Shown: positions 42,902 to 52,411 of the stretch, one piece after another
Numbering within the stretch: the first letter of the stretch is position 1
How the letters are laid out: each line of letters opens with the position of its first letter
Source: Bacillota bacterium
GTDB taxonomy: Bacteria > Bacillota > Clostridia > Oscillospirales > Ruminococcaceae
Direction: 5' to 3'
Assembly (NCBI GenBank): GCA_023396225.1
Contig: JAEWWT010000014.1
Location: forward strand, 1 to 64,000
Length of the DNA: 64,000 nt
Program-made: the position numbers and the translations under genes
Notes under the pieces: generated by a model
What the model saw: only the letters and a program-made list of their open reading frames with translations
What the model was told of the DNA's origin: nothing
Databases searched by the model: none

Positions 42902-44494
42902 ATGAAAAAATCTTCTAATAAAAAAATAGAAAAATACGAAAACACTTTATCGTTGATGCAGATGATCAATATTATGGTTATAATAGGACTTATTATTTTT
43001 ACAGGACTTTGCCTATTATTTTTAAAGCGTCCTGTATACTCTGCTCAGGAAAAAAGAGAACTTTCTAAATGTCCTGAGTTATCTTTTCAATCATATGTAA
43101 GTGGCTCATTTACTCCACAGTTAACTAATTACTTTGCTGATACTGTTCCATTCAGACAGCAGCTTGTTTCAGCAGGATCAAACTTAAAAAGCATGATGGG
43201 GATAAAGTCACCTACATTCTATGGTCAGGTTAATATAGTTGCTGATGATGAAGGAAATGCAGTTACATCTGATGTCGTTACCGAAGTTACAACAATTATC
43301 TCTGACAATATTTCAAACAATGTTTCAGACAATAATGTTACTCTAGAATCTACAGAAACTAAAAGTACTGAAGAGGAAGAGGAGGTAAAGGATATAGCTG
43401 AATTCAACAATAACGGTATTATTGTTGATGGAGTAAAAATGTACGGTGAAGATGCCGGTGTAATGCTTTTTGGATCAAATCATACCCAGGCAGAAAGATA
43501 TGCTAATATTATTAATTCTTATAAGCAGGCTCTTGGTGAGAATGTTAATGTATATAACCTTGTTGTACCGACATCTGTTGAATTCTACCTGCCTAAAAAA
43601 TACAAAAAATATTCATCCTCTCAGAAGGATTCTATTGAATATATCTATTCAAAACTATCACCTGATGTAATTCCTGTAGATGCATACTCAGCTTTATCCG
43701 AACATTCAGATGGATATATTTACTTCCGAACAGACCATCACTGGACACCACTCGGCGCATATTATGCATATACTGCTTTTGCCAAAACACTTGGCATGGA
43801 ATACCCTGATATAACTGAGTATGAGGAAAAAGTAAAGCAGGGATTCGTTGGTTCACTTTACGGATATACCAATGATGTAAAGCTGAAAAACTCTCCTGAA
43901 GAATTCCATTATTTTATTCCTCAAAATGTAACGTGGGAAACATCTTATTATTACTACGATACTTTAAAATTTGAGGGCAAATCCAGCCTTTTCCACGAAT
44001 ATGTTGAGGGCGGTAACTGCTACGGTATGTTCTTAGGAGCAGATGCAATACACACTAAAATAGAAACAAACGTGAACAACGGCAGAAAAATTGTTGTCTT
44101 TAAGGAATCTTACGGAAATGCCTTTGTTCCGTTCCTTGTAAATAATTTTGAAGAAATATATGTTATAGATATACGTTTCTTTGGAACAAATGCATTGCAG
44201 TATATTAAGGATATAGGGGCAACTGATGTTTTGTTCATCAATAATGCTTTTGCCGCTAACACCTCAAAGCTTATAAAAGGAATAGAAATGCTATATAACA
44301 GGCAGGATGGAACTGTTGTCACAACTATTCCTGAAACCACTGTTCCTTCTGAAACAGAGAAAAAGGAATCTTCTGATGTTCCGCCTAATTCAAGCGTAAC
44401 CACTGTTACCGAACCGCCTGTATCAGATCAGGATACAACAACTGAAACTGCTGATGTATTAACTGAAACGCAAGAATATATTTATGCAGATTAA
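42902..44494 (+). CDS. DHHW family protein (AlgX/AlgJ-like acetylation partner)
   Basis: A 530-residue protein with a short cytoplasmic N-terminus, one membrane anchor (about 20-41) and an outside domain with the DHHW signature FRTDHHWTPLGAYY near 277. This SGNH-like family partners MBOAT proteins and completes O-acetylation of exopolysaccharide. There is an acidic Thr/Glu/Val-rich insert near 115-165, and a Thr/Pro/Ser/Glu-rich tail from about 480. It lies 37 bp after the MBOAT gene. Confidence 0.9.
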   Translation: MKKSSNKKIEKYENTLSLMQMINIMVIIGLIIFTGLCLLFLKRPVYSAQEKRELSKCPELSFQSYVSGSFTPQLTNYFADTVPFRQQLVSAGSNLKSMMGIKSPTFYGQVNIVADDEGNAVTSDVVTEVTTIISDNISNNVSDNNVTLESTETKSTEEEEEVKDIAEFNNNGIIVDGVKMYGEDAGVMLFGSNHTQAERYANIINSYKQALGENVNVYNLVVPTSVEFYLPKKYKKYSSSQKDSIEYIYSKLSPDVIPVDAYSALSEHSDGYIYFRTDHHWTPLGAYYAYTAFAKTLGMEYPDITEYEEKVKQGFVGSLYGYTNDVKLKNSPEEFHYFIPQNVTWETSYYYYDTLKFEGKSSLFHEYVEGGNCYGMFLGADAIHTKIETNVNNGRKIVVFKESYGNAFVPFLVNNFEEIYVIDIRFFGTNALQYIKDIGATDVLFINNAFAANTSKLIKGIEMLYNRQDGTVVTTIPETTVPSETEKKESSDVPPNSSVTTVTEPPVSDQDTTTETADVLTETQEYIYAD

Positions 44495-44500
44495 CTATAA

Positions 44501-44534
44501 ATTGCTAATGTACATTTATGCTGTGCATTAGCAA
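44501..44534 (+). terminator. terminator after the DHHW gene
   Basis: A 10-bp stem ATTGCTAATG/CATTAGCAAT is followed by TTTATTATTG. Confidence 0.75.
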
Positions 44535-44649
44535 TTTTATTATTGTTAATAAATAGGTAATATATAATTACCAGTATTGTGATAAAATGTAACTATATAT
44601 TAGTCTGTTTTCAACAAATGTGTTTGATTTTGTTATTCGGAGGTTTGTT

Positions 44650-46416
44650 GTGAAACCACTATCTTTTATTGATAATATAAAAATACGGAACAAAATCATT
44701 GCAATGTGTGCCATAGTAATTGTTCCTGTATTTGTTGCAGGTATATTTCTATTATTTAGTATAATTAATATCCAGAAGAACAATGCTGTCAATGATGCTT
44801 ATAATAGTGCTGACAGCCTTAAAACACGCCTAACTGATATGATCTATACAACAATGAATGTCGCTGAAAGAGTTTATGCAAATGACAGTGTAATGTCTTT
44901 TTTACTTGCAGATTCGCTTACAAATGAAGAAATAAAGAATTTTTATGCTAATAATAATACACTTAATGAATATATAACCGCTTATTCTCAGATTTCAAGC
45001 ATCAAGTTCTATATAGATAAAAAGGACTTTATTTATAATTCTCAATTCAGGAAAGCTAACAGCAGCATCAAAAATTCATATTGGTATAGATCAGCTGCTG
45101 AAGGCAACGGCAGAGTTATCTGGGATGTTGTCAGGAATCCGTCTGACAACAAGGTTTATCTTAGTCTTGTAAAAGGAATATATGATGGTAATAATGACTG
45201 TATAGGTGTAATGGTTATTGCTATTAACCCAGAATGGCTTGACGGAATTCTTAAGGATGATTATAATAATGCTATATTTTCGGTTAAGGATTTCAAGGTT
45301 TTTTACAGCAATATTAATGGTATAGAATTAGGAAATGTTTTGAGTTCAGCATCAATTGATAGTTACAACCCATCAAATTTCAGATACTTTGATAAAAACT
45401 CTAGTATCCTTGAGGATTCATATACTATTATTGAATCATTTGAGTATGAAAGCACCGGAAATTTGTTTCAGATTTTTCTTGTTAAGCCATATTCAGAAAT
45501 ATCAGAATCCACTGAAAATATTACAAAAGTTTATTTATGGTATATGTCATGCTGCTTTTTATTGTCTATCCTGTCATCATTTTTGCTGGCAAGCCTTTTC
45601 TCCAGAAGAGTACAGTTTCTTAAAAATCAGATGCATAACGTTGCTCACGGGGACTTCTCAATGGATTATGAAATAAGTGGCCATGATGAAATCAACGAAC
45701 TTAATGATGACCTTAACATAATGGTTAAGAGTATGCGCAAACTTATTGATGAGGCTTACGAAGCCAAGATTCTTTCAGAAACTATGAAATTAAATCAGAT
45801 GGAGGCTGAATTTAAGGCTCTATCAAGTCAGATCAACCCACACTTTCTTTATAATACACTTGAAACGATACGTATGAAAGCTTATTGCAATAATGACAAG
45901 GATACTGCTGACCTAATCAAAAAGTTAGGCAAATTTATGAGAAGATGTCTTGAGGTCAAGGATTCTAGTGTTACTCTAAAATCCGAGCTGGAATTCATCA
46001 ATAGTTACCTTGAGCTCCAGTCTGCAAGGTTTGGTGACAGAGTTTCATATTCAATCTATTCTGAGGTTGATCAAAACCATATGATACTCCCTTTGATAAT
46101 ACAGCCTATTGTTGAAAATGCATTTGTTCATGGCATTGAAGGCTGTAAGGCAAATGGTCATATCAGTATAAAAGTTCTTTACAGAGATGTAAATATTGTT
46201 ATATGTGTGCAAGACAATGGCCAGGGCATTTCCGATGAAAACATGGTTATTCTTCTTTATAAACTTAAGAAGAATAACACGTCATCTGGAAAAAGTATTG
46301 GCCTTACAAATGTAAATAAACGAATAAAAATGTATCACGGAGAACAGTATGGTCTGAAAATATCAAGCACCGAGGGAAAAGGAACAACTATTGAAATAGT
46401 TATTCCAAGGTATTAA
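44650..46416 (+). CDS. sensor histidine kinase, YesM family
   Basis: A 588-residue kinase. Two membrane segments (about 23-45 and 297-318) flank an outside sensing domain (Cache-like), then a HAMP domain, the His_kinase motif SQINPHFLYNTLETIR with His398, and an HATPase domain (DNGQGIS, GIGL-like loop). It should phosphorylate the adjacent response regulator. I chose GTG 44650, six bases after CGGAGG; the longer frame begins at 44620. Family members sense sugars or peptides. Confidence 0.92.
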   Translation: MKPLSFIDNIKIRNKIIAMCAIVIVPVFVAGIFLLFSIINIQKNNAVNDAYNSADSLKTRLTDMIYTTMNVAERVYANDSVMSFLLADSLTNEEIKNFYANNNTLNEYITAYSQISSIKFYIDKKDFIYNSQFRKANSSIKNSYWYRSAAEGNGRVIWDVVRNPSDNKVYLSLVKGIYDGNNDCIGVMVIAINPEWLDGILKDDYNNAIFSVKDFKVFYSNINGIELGNVLSSASIDSYNPSNFRYFDKNSSILEDSYTIIESFEYESTGNLFQIFLVKPYSEISESTENITKVYLWYMSCCFLLSILSSFLLASLFSRRVQFLKNQMHNVAHGDFSMDYEISGHDEINELNDDLNIMVKSMRKLIDEAYEAKILSETMKLNQMEAEFKALSSQINPHFLYNTLETIRMKAYCNNDKDTADLIKKLGKFMRRCLEVKDSSVTLKSELEFINSYLELQSARFGDRVSYSIYSEVDQNHMILPLIIQPIVENAFVHGIEGCKANGHISIKVLYRDVNIVICVQDNGQGISDENMVILLYKLKKNNTSSGKSIGLTNVNKRIKMYHGEQYGLKISSTEGKGTTIEIVIPRY

Positions 46417-46464
46417 CAAATTACAGTTCCTATAGCTTATCTAAAACAATCAGGAGGTTACCAT

Positions 46465-47985
46465 ATGCTCAATGTTATGCTTGTTGATGACGAGCCAAAT
46501 GTTCGTCAGGGCATCAAAATGATGATTCCATGGAAAGAACTTAATATGAATGTTATTGCGGAAGCAGAAGATGGCGATACCGGACTGAAGCAGATTTTTG
46601 CATATAAGCCTGACATTACAATTGCAGATATTAAAATGCCTGGAATGTCCGGAATAAAAATGATTGAGACTGCAAGAAAAGAAGGCTTTGACGGAAAATT
46701 TATTATACTTTCCGGTTACTCTGACTTTACATATGCAAAGGAAGCCATTTCTCTCGGCGTTGAAGAATTTATACTTAAACCAGTTGATGAAGATGAACTC
46801 ATAAAGGCCTTAAAGACTTCATACAATAAAATTCTCAGCGAACGTGACAGTGCTGCAAGGATAGAAAAAAGCAGCGAATATATTAACGAAGAAACTATAC
46901 GCGGATTATTACTCGGTGATGAACTTTCTGATGAAAATCTTATAAATAGACTTAACAGAAATTATAATAGATTTGATGTTGCTCTTATTGGTCTGTCTGA
47001 AGATACTAACATTGAAAAGAAAACTTCTCTGATAGAATCTATTAAGAAATTCTTCAGGGATTACTCTGATATTGAGGTTGTTACAATCGATTTCAGCGGA
47101 ACATTATCTGTTTTGTTCAAGGGTTGGAAAAAGAATCAGATTATGACAACACTGAATAATTTGCAGTTATTTTGTGGTCAAAAACTGTTTATAGCTTTAG
47201 GAAACACTGTGAATGATGCTAGTTCTATAAAATTATCATATATTTCTTCACATGACATATATAAAAATAAGTTCTTATATATGCATTACGGAATCGTTTC
47301 AGATGAAGCTATTACCGAGAATAATTCTGATTTTGAGGAATTAAACAACTTTTCGAAGCAATTGTTTGCATACATAGAAATAAATGATACTGAAAAGCTT
47401 AATAATTATCTTGATACATTCCAATCAAGCCTAAGACAAAAAGGATTTTCACAGGAAAAAACCAAAGTAGTATGCATAACTGTTATTATGGATATTAAGA
47501 ATAAAATTGCAAAATCTCTTGGCGAGAAAAAAGCAGAACAATTTTTTTATGAAAATTTAAGCAACGAAATTGGTGAAAAAGTCAGTCTTTTTGATATTAT
47601 CAGCATGATGAAAAAGATGCTTACCGAAGTATCTAATGTTTTATTTGGAAGTACTACAAAAAGCACGATGGAGAAAATTGTTCAATACATAAGAAACAAT
47701 TATAATCAGGAGCTTCGACTTGAACTTCTTGCAAGTATTTTTGGCTATAACAGTGCTTATCTTGGAAAGGTTTTTCATCAGTATACAGGAGAAAACTTCA
47801 ACAATTACCTTGATGAAATAAGAATTGCTGAAGCTAAAAGACTTCTTTCCATGGAGGAATATAAAGTCTATGAAGTTGCAAAAATGGTTGGATATACCAA
47901 CATAAATTATTTTCATAATAAATTTAAGAAATATGTTGGAATCAGTCCTCTGAACTATAAAAAACAAAATGGTACATTAACTTAA
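46465..47985 (+). CDS. response regulator, YesN type (REC-AraC)
   Basis: A 506-residue regulator. The receiver domain spans 1-120 with phospho-acceptor Asp55 (IADIKMPG) and Lys in LKPVDE. A helical linker of about 280 residues follows, then a C-terminal AraC-type double HTH (EYKVYEVAKMVGYTNINYFHNKFKKYVG). GGAGG precedes ATG 46465. It is paired with the YesM-type kinase 48 bp upstream; no transporter gene is adjacent, so the target is unknown. Confidence 0.93.
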   Translation: MLNVMLVDDEPNVRQGIKMMIPWKELNMNVIAEAEDGDTGLKQIFAYKPDITIADIKMPGMSGIKMIETARKEGFDGKFIILSGYSDFTYAKEAISLGVEEFILKPVDEDELIKALKTSYNKILSERDSAARIEKSSEYINEETIRGLLLGDELSDENLINRLNRNYNRFDVALIGLSEDTNIEKKTSLIESIKKFFRDYSDIEVVTIDFSGTLSVLFKGWKKNQIMTTLNNLQLFCGQKLFIALGNTVNDASSIKLSYISSHDIYKNKFLYMHYGIVSDEAITENNSDFEELNNFSKQLFAYIEINDTEKLNNYLDTFQSSLRQKGFSQEKTKVVCITVIMDIKNKIAKSLGEKKAEQFFYENLSNEIGEKVSLFDIISMMKKMLTEVSNVLFGSTTKSTMEKIVQYIRNNYNQELRLELLASIFGYNSAYLGKVFHQYTGENFNNYLDEIRIAEAKRLLSMEEYKVYEVAKMVGYTNINYFHNKFKKYVGISPLNYKKQNGTLT

Positions 47986-48044
47986 GTAAATATTTAGATT
48001 TGTATATTCAAAATTTATTTATAGATTACATAGATTATTTAAAT

Positions 48045-48080
48045 AGATTTGCAATTTTTAAAAATAAAAATTGCAAATCT
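48045..48080. terminator. inverted repeat after the yesN-type gene
   Basis: A perfect 16-bp stem (48045-48060 with 48065-48080, AGATTTGCAATTTTTA arm) with a 4-base AAAA loop lies between the regulator and ddh. It is a probable terminator, although the flanking T run is broken. Several ATAGATT repeats precede it. Confidence 0.6.
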
Positions 48081-48140
48081 ATTTTCAAATACAAAAAAAC
48101 ATGTTATAATGCATTTAGTATTTTTATGGGAGGATTACAA

Positions 48141-49130
48141 ATGAGTAAAATTAGAATTGGTATTATTGGTTACGGAAATCTTGGAAAAGGTGTCGAACTT
48201 GCTATAAAGCAGAGTTGTGACACTGAACTTGCATGTGTATTTACAAGAAGAGATCCTAAGGCTCTTAAAATCTTGACAGAAAATGTTCCTGTATGCTCTA
48301 TTAATGATATAGAACAATATAAGGGCAAAATTGATGTTATGATTCTTTGCGGCGGAAGTGCAACTGATCTTCCAGAGCAAGGCCCTAAGTATGCTTCAAT
48401 ATTTAACACAATTGATAGCTTTGACACTCATGCAAAAATTCCTGAATACTTTGCAAAGGTTGATGCCGTTGCTAAGTCAGGTAAAAATGTAAGTATTATC
48501 TCCGTAGGCTGGGATCCTGGTATGTTCTCTGTAAACAGACTCTATGGCAACTGCCTGCTTCCTGATGGTAAGGATTATACTTTCTGGGGTAAGGGTATTA
48601 GTCAGGGACATTCTGACGCAATTAGAAGAATTGAAGGCGTAGCTGATGCAAAGCAGTATACCATTCCTGTTGAAAGTGCAGTTGAAGCTGCAAGAAGTGG
48701 TGAAAACCCAGAACTCACAACACGTCAGAAGCACACAAGAGAATGTTTTGTAGTTTCTAAAGATGGAGCAGACAAAGCTAAGATAGAATCAGAAATTAAA
48801 AATATGCCTAACTACTTTGCAGATTATGATACAACCGTTCATTTTATTTCACAGGAAGATTTAATCCGTGATCATAGTGGTATTCCTCACGGTGGATTTG
48901 TTTTAAGAAGCGGAAAAACAGGTGTAAACGGCGAAACATCACATGTTATTGAATACTCCTTAAAGCTTGGATCAAACCCTGAATTTACATCTAACGTTCT
49001 TGTTGCTTATGCAAGAGCTGCTTATAAACTTGCACAAGAAGGCAATTTTGGTGCAAAGACAGTATTTGATATTGCTCCTGCTTATCTCTCACCTAAAACA
49101 GGCGAAGAGTTAAGAGCAACAATGTTATAA
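48141..49130 (+). CDS. ddh: meso-diaminopimelate dehydrogenase
   Basis: A 329-residue NADP enzyme that makes meso-diaminopimelate from tetrahydrodipicolinate in one step, for lysine and peptidoglycan. The Rossmann motif IGIIGYGNLGKGVE is at residues 5-18 and VGWDPGMFSVNRLYG near 120 is the family signature. ATG 48141 has GGGAGG eight bases upstream; the frame to 48000 is not conserved. A TATAAT box lies at 48105-48110. It is a single-gene unit. Confidence 0.95.
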   Translation: MSKIRIGIIGYGNLGKGVELAIKQSCDTELACVFTRRDPKALKILTENVPVCSINDIEQYKGKIDVMILCGGSATDLPEQGPKYASIFNTIDSFDTHAKIPEYFAKVDAVAKSGKNVSIISVGWDPGMFSVNRLYGNCLLPDGKDYTFWGKGISQGHSDAIRRIEGVADAKQYTIPVESAVEAARSGENPELTTRQKHTRECFVVSKDGADKAKIESEIKNMPNYFADYDTTVHFISQEDLIRDHSGIPHGGFVLRSGKTGVNGETSHVIEYSLKLGSNPEFTSNVLVAYARAAYKLAQEGNFGAKTVFDIAPAYLSPKTGEELRATML

Positions 49131-49135
49131 TAATT

Positions 49136-49163
49136 AAGCAGGTTCATTAATATGAGCCTGCTT
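49136..49163 (+). terminator. terminator after ddh
   Basis: The stem AAGCAGGTTCAT/ATGAGCCTGCTT (one G-T pair) is followed by TTATTTTT. Confidence 0.8.
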
Positions 49164-49192
49164 TTATTTTTAGTATTCAGCAAATTGTTTTC

Positions 49193-49221
49193 TTGACATG
49201 ACTAATCTATTTGTTTATAAT
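49193..49221 (+). promoter_or_regulatory. promoter of the ABC-F gene
   Basis: TTGACA (49193-49198) and TATAAT (49216-49221), both consensus, are 17 bp apart. Confidence 0.85.
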
Positions 49222-49227
49222 TGTATA

Positions 49228-49362
49228 GGATATTTTATATAATTTACATAGTACTATGTAAAAGAAACTTATCAGGGCATTATTAATAAACTTTTTTAAG
49301 TACCATATGTCCTGAAACTATACTTATCCACTTTATTATCTAATACTGCGGATAAAACTTTA
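49228..49362 (+). promoter_or_regulatory. long structured leader of the ABC-F gene
   Basis: The untranslated leader of about 145 nt holds three inverted repeats: TTTACATAG/CTATGTAAA around 49243-49262, TCAGGGCAT/ATGTCCTGA (49272-49280 with 49307-49315, loop rich in T) and TTATCC/GGATAA (49324-49329 with 49350-49355) just before the ribosome site. It includes a start-stop ATGTAA and ATGTCCTGA. Leaders of ABC-F resistance genes are often attenuators; that is by analogy. Confidence 0.5.
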
Positions 49363-49374
49363 TTGGAGAAAAAT

Positions 49375-51330
49375 ATGATTCTGTCTCTTGAAAATATAAG
49401 CAAAATCTATAACGGGAAAATAGTGCTCAACAATGTCTCACTTACAATAGAAGACAATGACAGGATAGGACTTGTTGGGATTAACGGATGTGGAAAATCC
49501 ACATTACTTAAAATCATAACTGGATCTGAGGACTACGAATCCCAGCAGGAACCCTATATTCCACGGTTTGCTATTACAAAAAGTTCAACAATCGGATATC
49601 TTGCACAAAATTCAGGTCTTGATAAAACCAACACTATAATTGAAGAAATGACATCTGTTTTTAAACCGCTGATTGATATTCATGATGAATTAAGACTGCT
49701 TGAAGCTAAAATGTCAAAACCTGAAACACATAATGATGAAGAGAATTTTATAAAAATTTCAGATGAGTATGCAAGAAAAACTGCATATTTTGAAGCAAAC
49801 GATGGATACAACATTAATGTTAAGATAAAAACTGTCCTAAATGGTATGGGTTTTCCCGTAGAAACTCATGATAAGGAGATTTCTGTTTTAAGTGGTGGAG
49901 AGAAAACTCGTCTTGCCTTGGCAAAGCTTCTGCTTGAAAACCCTTCCCTGCTTATCCTCGATGAGCCAACAAACCACCTTGATTTTGATACTATTATGTG
50001 GCTTGAAGATTACCTAAAAGATTATAAGGGTGCGCTGTTGTTAGTATCACATGACAGATACTTTCTTGATAAACTGACAACATGTATATGTGAAATTGAA
50101 AACTGCAAGCTCAAAAGATATAAGGGAAACTATACGGGTTTTACTGCTCAGAAGGAAGCTGACATTGAGCGACAAATGAAAGAATATGAAGCTCAGCAGG
50201 CTGAAATAGCAAAGCTTCAGGATTTTGTCGACAGAAATATTGTAAGAGCCACTACATCAAATATGGCAAAAAGCAGAGTAAAAAAACTTGAAGCTATGGA
50301 GCTTATTGAAAAACCTGTTATCAGTCATTCAAGCGCAAAAATTCAGTTTGAATATGATGTTACACCACCTATTGATGTTCTTTCTATAAACAATGTAGAT
50401 ATTACTGTTGGTTCAGGTGCAGACAGAAAAACTCTTGTTGACTCTATTTCCTTTAAAGTAAAACGTGGCGAGAAAGTTGCTATAATAGGTTCAAACGGTA
50501 TAGGAAAATCGACACTTCTTAAAATAATAATGAACAAACTTCCTCATCTCCGAGGAAAAATTGAATGGAATAAGAATATTAAAATCTCATACTTTGATCA
50601 GGAAAATTCACAGCTTAACGTCAATAATACAGTTATTGAAGAAATTCACACCAGATATAGGACCATGACAGATTTGTCAATACGCTCATTACTTGGAAGA
50701 GTTAGAATGATTGGTGAGAATGTCTTTAAACAGGTTGGTGTTATAAGCGGTGGAGAAAAAGCTAAGCTTTGCTTTGCTCTCATGATGCTTGAACGTGGCA
50801 ATGTTCTCATTCTTGATGAACCTACAAACCATCTTGATTTATTTACAAAAGAAATACTTGAAGAAGCTCTTGATTCTTTTGACGGGACTATAATTTTTGT
50901 TTCACATGACAGATATCTCCTGAACAAACTTGCAACAAAAATAATTGATATCAGGGAAAACTCTACAGAAATATTTACAGGAAGCTTTGATGAATATTTT
51001 GAACTGAAAAAGCAGCTGGAAGCTCAAAGAAACAATGAAATTGCCATTGAAAAGCAGGAAGCTGCAAAACGTCTTGTGGAAGAAAACAAGGCTAAAACAT
51101 ATAAATCTAAGCAGCAACGTTCAGCTGACGCAAAGAACCGTGCAAGAATCAAAGAACTTGAAAATATAATTAACATCAATGAACTTGAAATGCAAAAGCT
51201 TCAAGAGGAAATGACTGATCCTTATGTCTGTTCTGATTATCAGTTAATGCAGGAAAAATGCCAACAGTACGAAGAACTGAGAAGAATAACCAACGAGATT
51301 TCTGATGAGTGGCTTGAGTTGTGTGAATAA
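49375..51330 (+). CDS. ABC-F family ATP-binding protein
   Basis: A 651-residue protein with two ABC domains and no membrane part. Walker A motifs are GINGCGKST (near 36) and GSNGIGKST (near 372); signature motifs are LSGGEKTRLALAKLL and ISGGEKAKLCFALMML. The interdomain linker (about 255-315) and a C-terminal coiled coil (about 580-651) are present. This layout fits YdiF/Uup-type translation factors or ribosome-protecting resistance proteins. TTGGAG precedes ATG 49375. The consensus promoter and long leader suggest regulated expression. Confidence 0.92.
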   Translation: MILSLENISKIYNGKIVLNNVSLTIEDNDRIGLVGINGCGKSTLLKIITGSEDYESQQEPYIPRFAITKSSTIGYLAQNSGLDKTNTIIEEMTSVFKPLIDIHDELRLLEAKMSKPETHNDEENFIKISDEYARKTAYFEANDGYNINVKIKTVLNGMGFPVETHDKEISVLSGGEKTRLALAKLLLENPSLLILDEPTNHLDFDTIMWLEDYLKDYKGALLLVSHDRYFLDKLTTCICEIENCKLKRYKGNYTGFTAQKEADIERQMKEYEAQQAEIAKLQDFVDRNIVRATTSNMAKSRVKKLEAMELIEKPVISHSSAKIQFEYDVTPPIDVLSINNVDITVGSGADRKTLVDSISFKVKRGEKVAIIGSNGIGKSTLLKIIMNKLPHLRGKIEWNKNIKISYFDQENSQLNVNNTVIEEIHTRYRTMTDLSIRSLLGRVRMIGENVFKQVGVISGGEKAKLCFALMMLERGNVLILDEPTNHLDLFTKEILEEALDSFDGTIIFVSHDRYLLNKLATKIIDIRENSTEIFTGSFDEYFELKKQLEAQRNNEIAIEKQEAAKRLVEENKAKTYKSKQQRSADAKNRARIKELENIININELEMQKLQEEMTDPYVCSDYQLMQEKCQQYEELRRITNEISDEWLELCE

Positions 51331-51364
51331 TGCTAAAAAATTTTATTCTAATTTCTTTTTTGTA

Positions 51365-51393
51365 TTGACAATTTATATTATATTTTGTATAAT
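51365..51393 (+). promoter_or_regulatory. promoter/operator of the PadR operon
   Basis: TTGACA (51365-51370) and TATAAT (51388-51393) are 17 bp apart. The -10 region is part of a palindromic AT stretch (ATATTATATTTTGTATAATAT), a likely site for self-repression by PadR. Confidence 0.75.
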
Positions 51394-51428
51394 ATAAAGG
51401 ATATAATATTTTAAAAGGAGGTAGAAAA

Positions 51429-51767
51429 ATGGTATTTCCGGTAAGTGCTACTTTATTGGATGCTCTCGTTCTTTCAATAGTCTCCAAAGAAGATACCTAC
51501 GGATACAAGATTACTCAAGAAATTCGAGAAGCAATGGAAATGTCAGAATCCACTCTCTACCCTGTTCTTAGGCGACTTCTAAAAAATGAATGTCTGGAAT
51601 CATATGATAAAGAATTTATGGGGAGAAACAGACGTTACTACAAGGTTACACCAAAGGGACTTTTTCAACTGGATAGTTATATGGATGAGTGGAAATTATA
51701 CAAGTCTAAAATCAATAAACTGCTAAGCAAAGATTGCGATTCAGTTGAAGGGGGAATAAGATTATGA
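51429..51767 (+). CDS. PadR family transcriptional regulator
   Basis: A 112-residue winged-helix regulator: TLLDALVLSIVSKEDTYGYKITQEI, then MSESTLYPVLRRLLKNECLESY, the PadR DNA-binding core, and a short C-terminal dimer helix. It follows AAAGGAGG. It overlaps the next gene by 4 bp (ATGA). PadR proteins beside DUF1700 genes are common and usually govern membrane-stress or envelope genes. Confidence 0.93.
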   Translation: MVFPVSATLLDALVLSIVSKEDTYGYKITQEIREAMEMSESTLYPVLRRLLKNECLESYDKEFMGRNRRYYKVTPKGLFQLDSYMDEWKLYKSKINKLLSKDCDSVEGGIRL

Positions 51768-52048
51768 CAAAAAATGAATATCTTTCAGAACTTGCATCTC
51801 ATCTTATATGTCTTCCAAAAGAAGAACGTGATATGGCTGTAAGGTTTTATGATGAATATTTTTTAGATGCCGGTACAGAAAATGAACAGATTGTTATGGC
51901 TGAACTAGGTAAACCATTTAATCTCGCAAAAAATATTATTGGCGAACAATCTGCGTATTCAAAGAGTGAAGAATATATTAAATATAAAGATCAGAAAAAT
52001 TCCTCAAGTATTTTTGCAGATGCCAATAAGAATATTAACCACAGATAA
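51764..52048 (+). CDS. DUF1700 (HAAS) domain protein, short form
   Basis: A 94-residue protein with the HAAS signature EYLSELASHLICLPKEERDMAVRFYDEYF. Typical DUF1700 proteins carry membrane segments after this domain, but here the chain ends in a polar tail, so only the signalling domain remains. It is translationally coupled to PadR and probably binds it. Confidence 0.82.
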   Translation: MTKNEYLSELASHLICLPKEERDMAVRFYDEYFLDAGTENEQIVMAELGKPFNLAKNIIGEQSAYSKSEEYIKYKDQKNSSSIFADANKNINHR

Positions 52049-52068
52049 TTTTTATAGGTAATAATTTT

Positions 52069-52251
52069 ATGAAGAAATTAGTTAAGAAGCAGCAGGAAAA
52101 AATAATATGCGGTGTTTGTGGCGGAGTAGCAGACTATTTTAACATTGACCCTAATGTAATTCGCTTAGTCTGGGCTTTGATTGGCTTATCAGGACCTGGT
52201 ATTCTTGCATATATAATTGCTGCAATAATTATACCAGAAGAAGTTAATTAA
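52069..52251 (+). CDS. PspC domain protein
   Basis: A 60-residue protein formed by a PspC domain alone: KIICGVCGGVADYFNIDPNVIRLVW followed by one membrane helix (ALIGLSGPGILAYIIAAIII). It belongs to the phage-shock/envelope-stress group and is the last gene of the PadR operon. Confidence 0.9.
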   Translation: MKKLVKKQQEKIICGVCGGVADYFNIDPNVIRLVWALIGLSGPGILAYIIAAIIIPEEVN

Positions 52252-52256
52252 ATATT

Positions 52257-52287
52257 AACAGGTTGTTTACTTAACAACCTGTTTTTT
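52257..52287 (+). terminator. terminator after the PspC gene
   Basis: The 11-bp stem AACAGGTTGTT/AACAACCTGTT is followed by a T run. Confidence 0.88.
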
Positions 52288-52411
52288 ATTTATCTAAATA
52301 CTTATTAATTATATTCCACAAATTAAAATATAAAATTCATAAAAAATCATTGATATTCCCATGCCATATAATTATAATTATAGTAATAAATACTAAATCG
52401 GGGGCATAATT

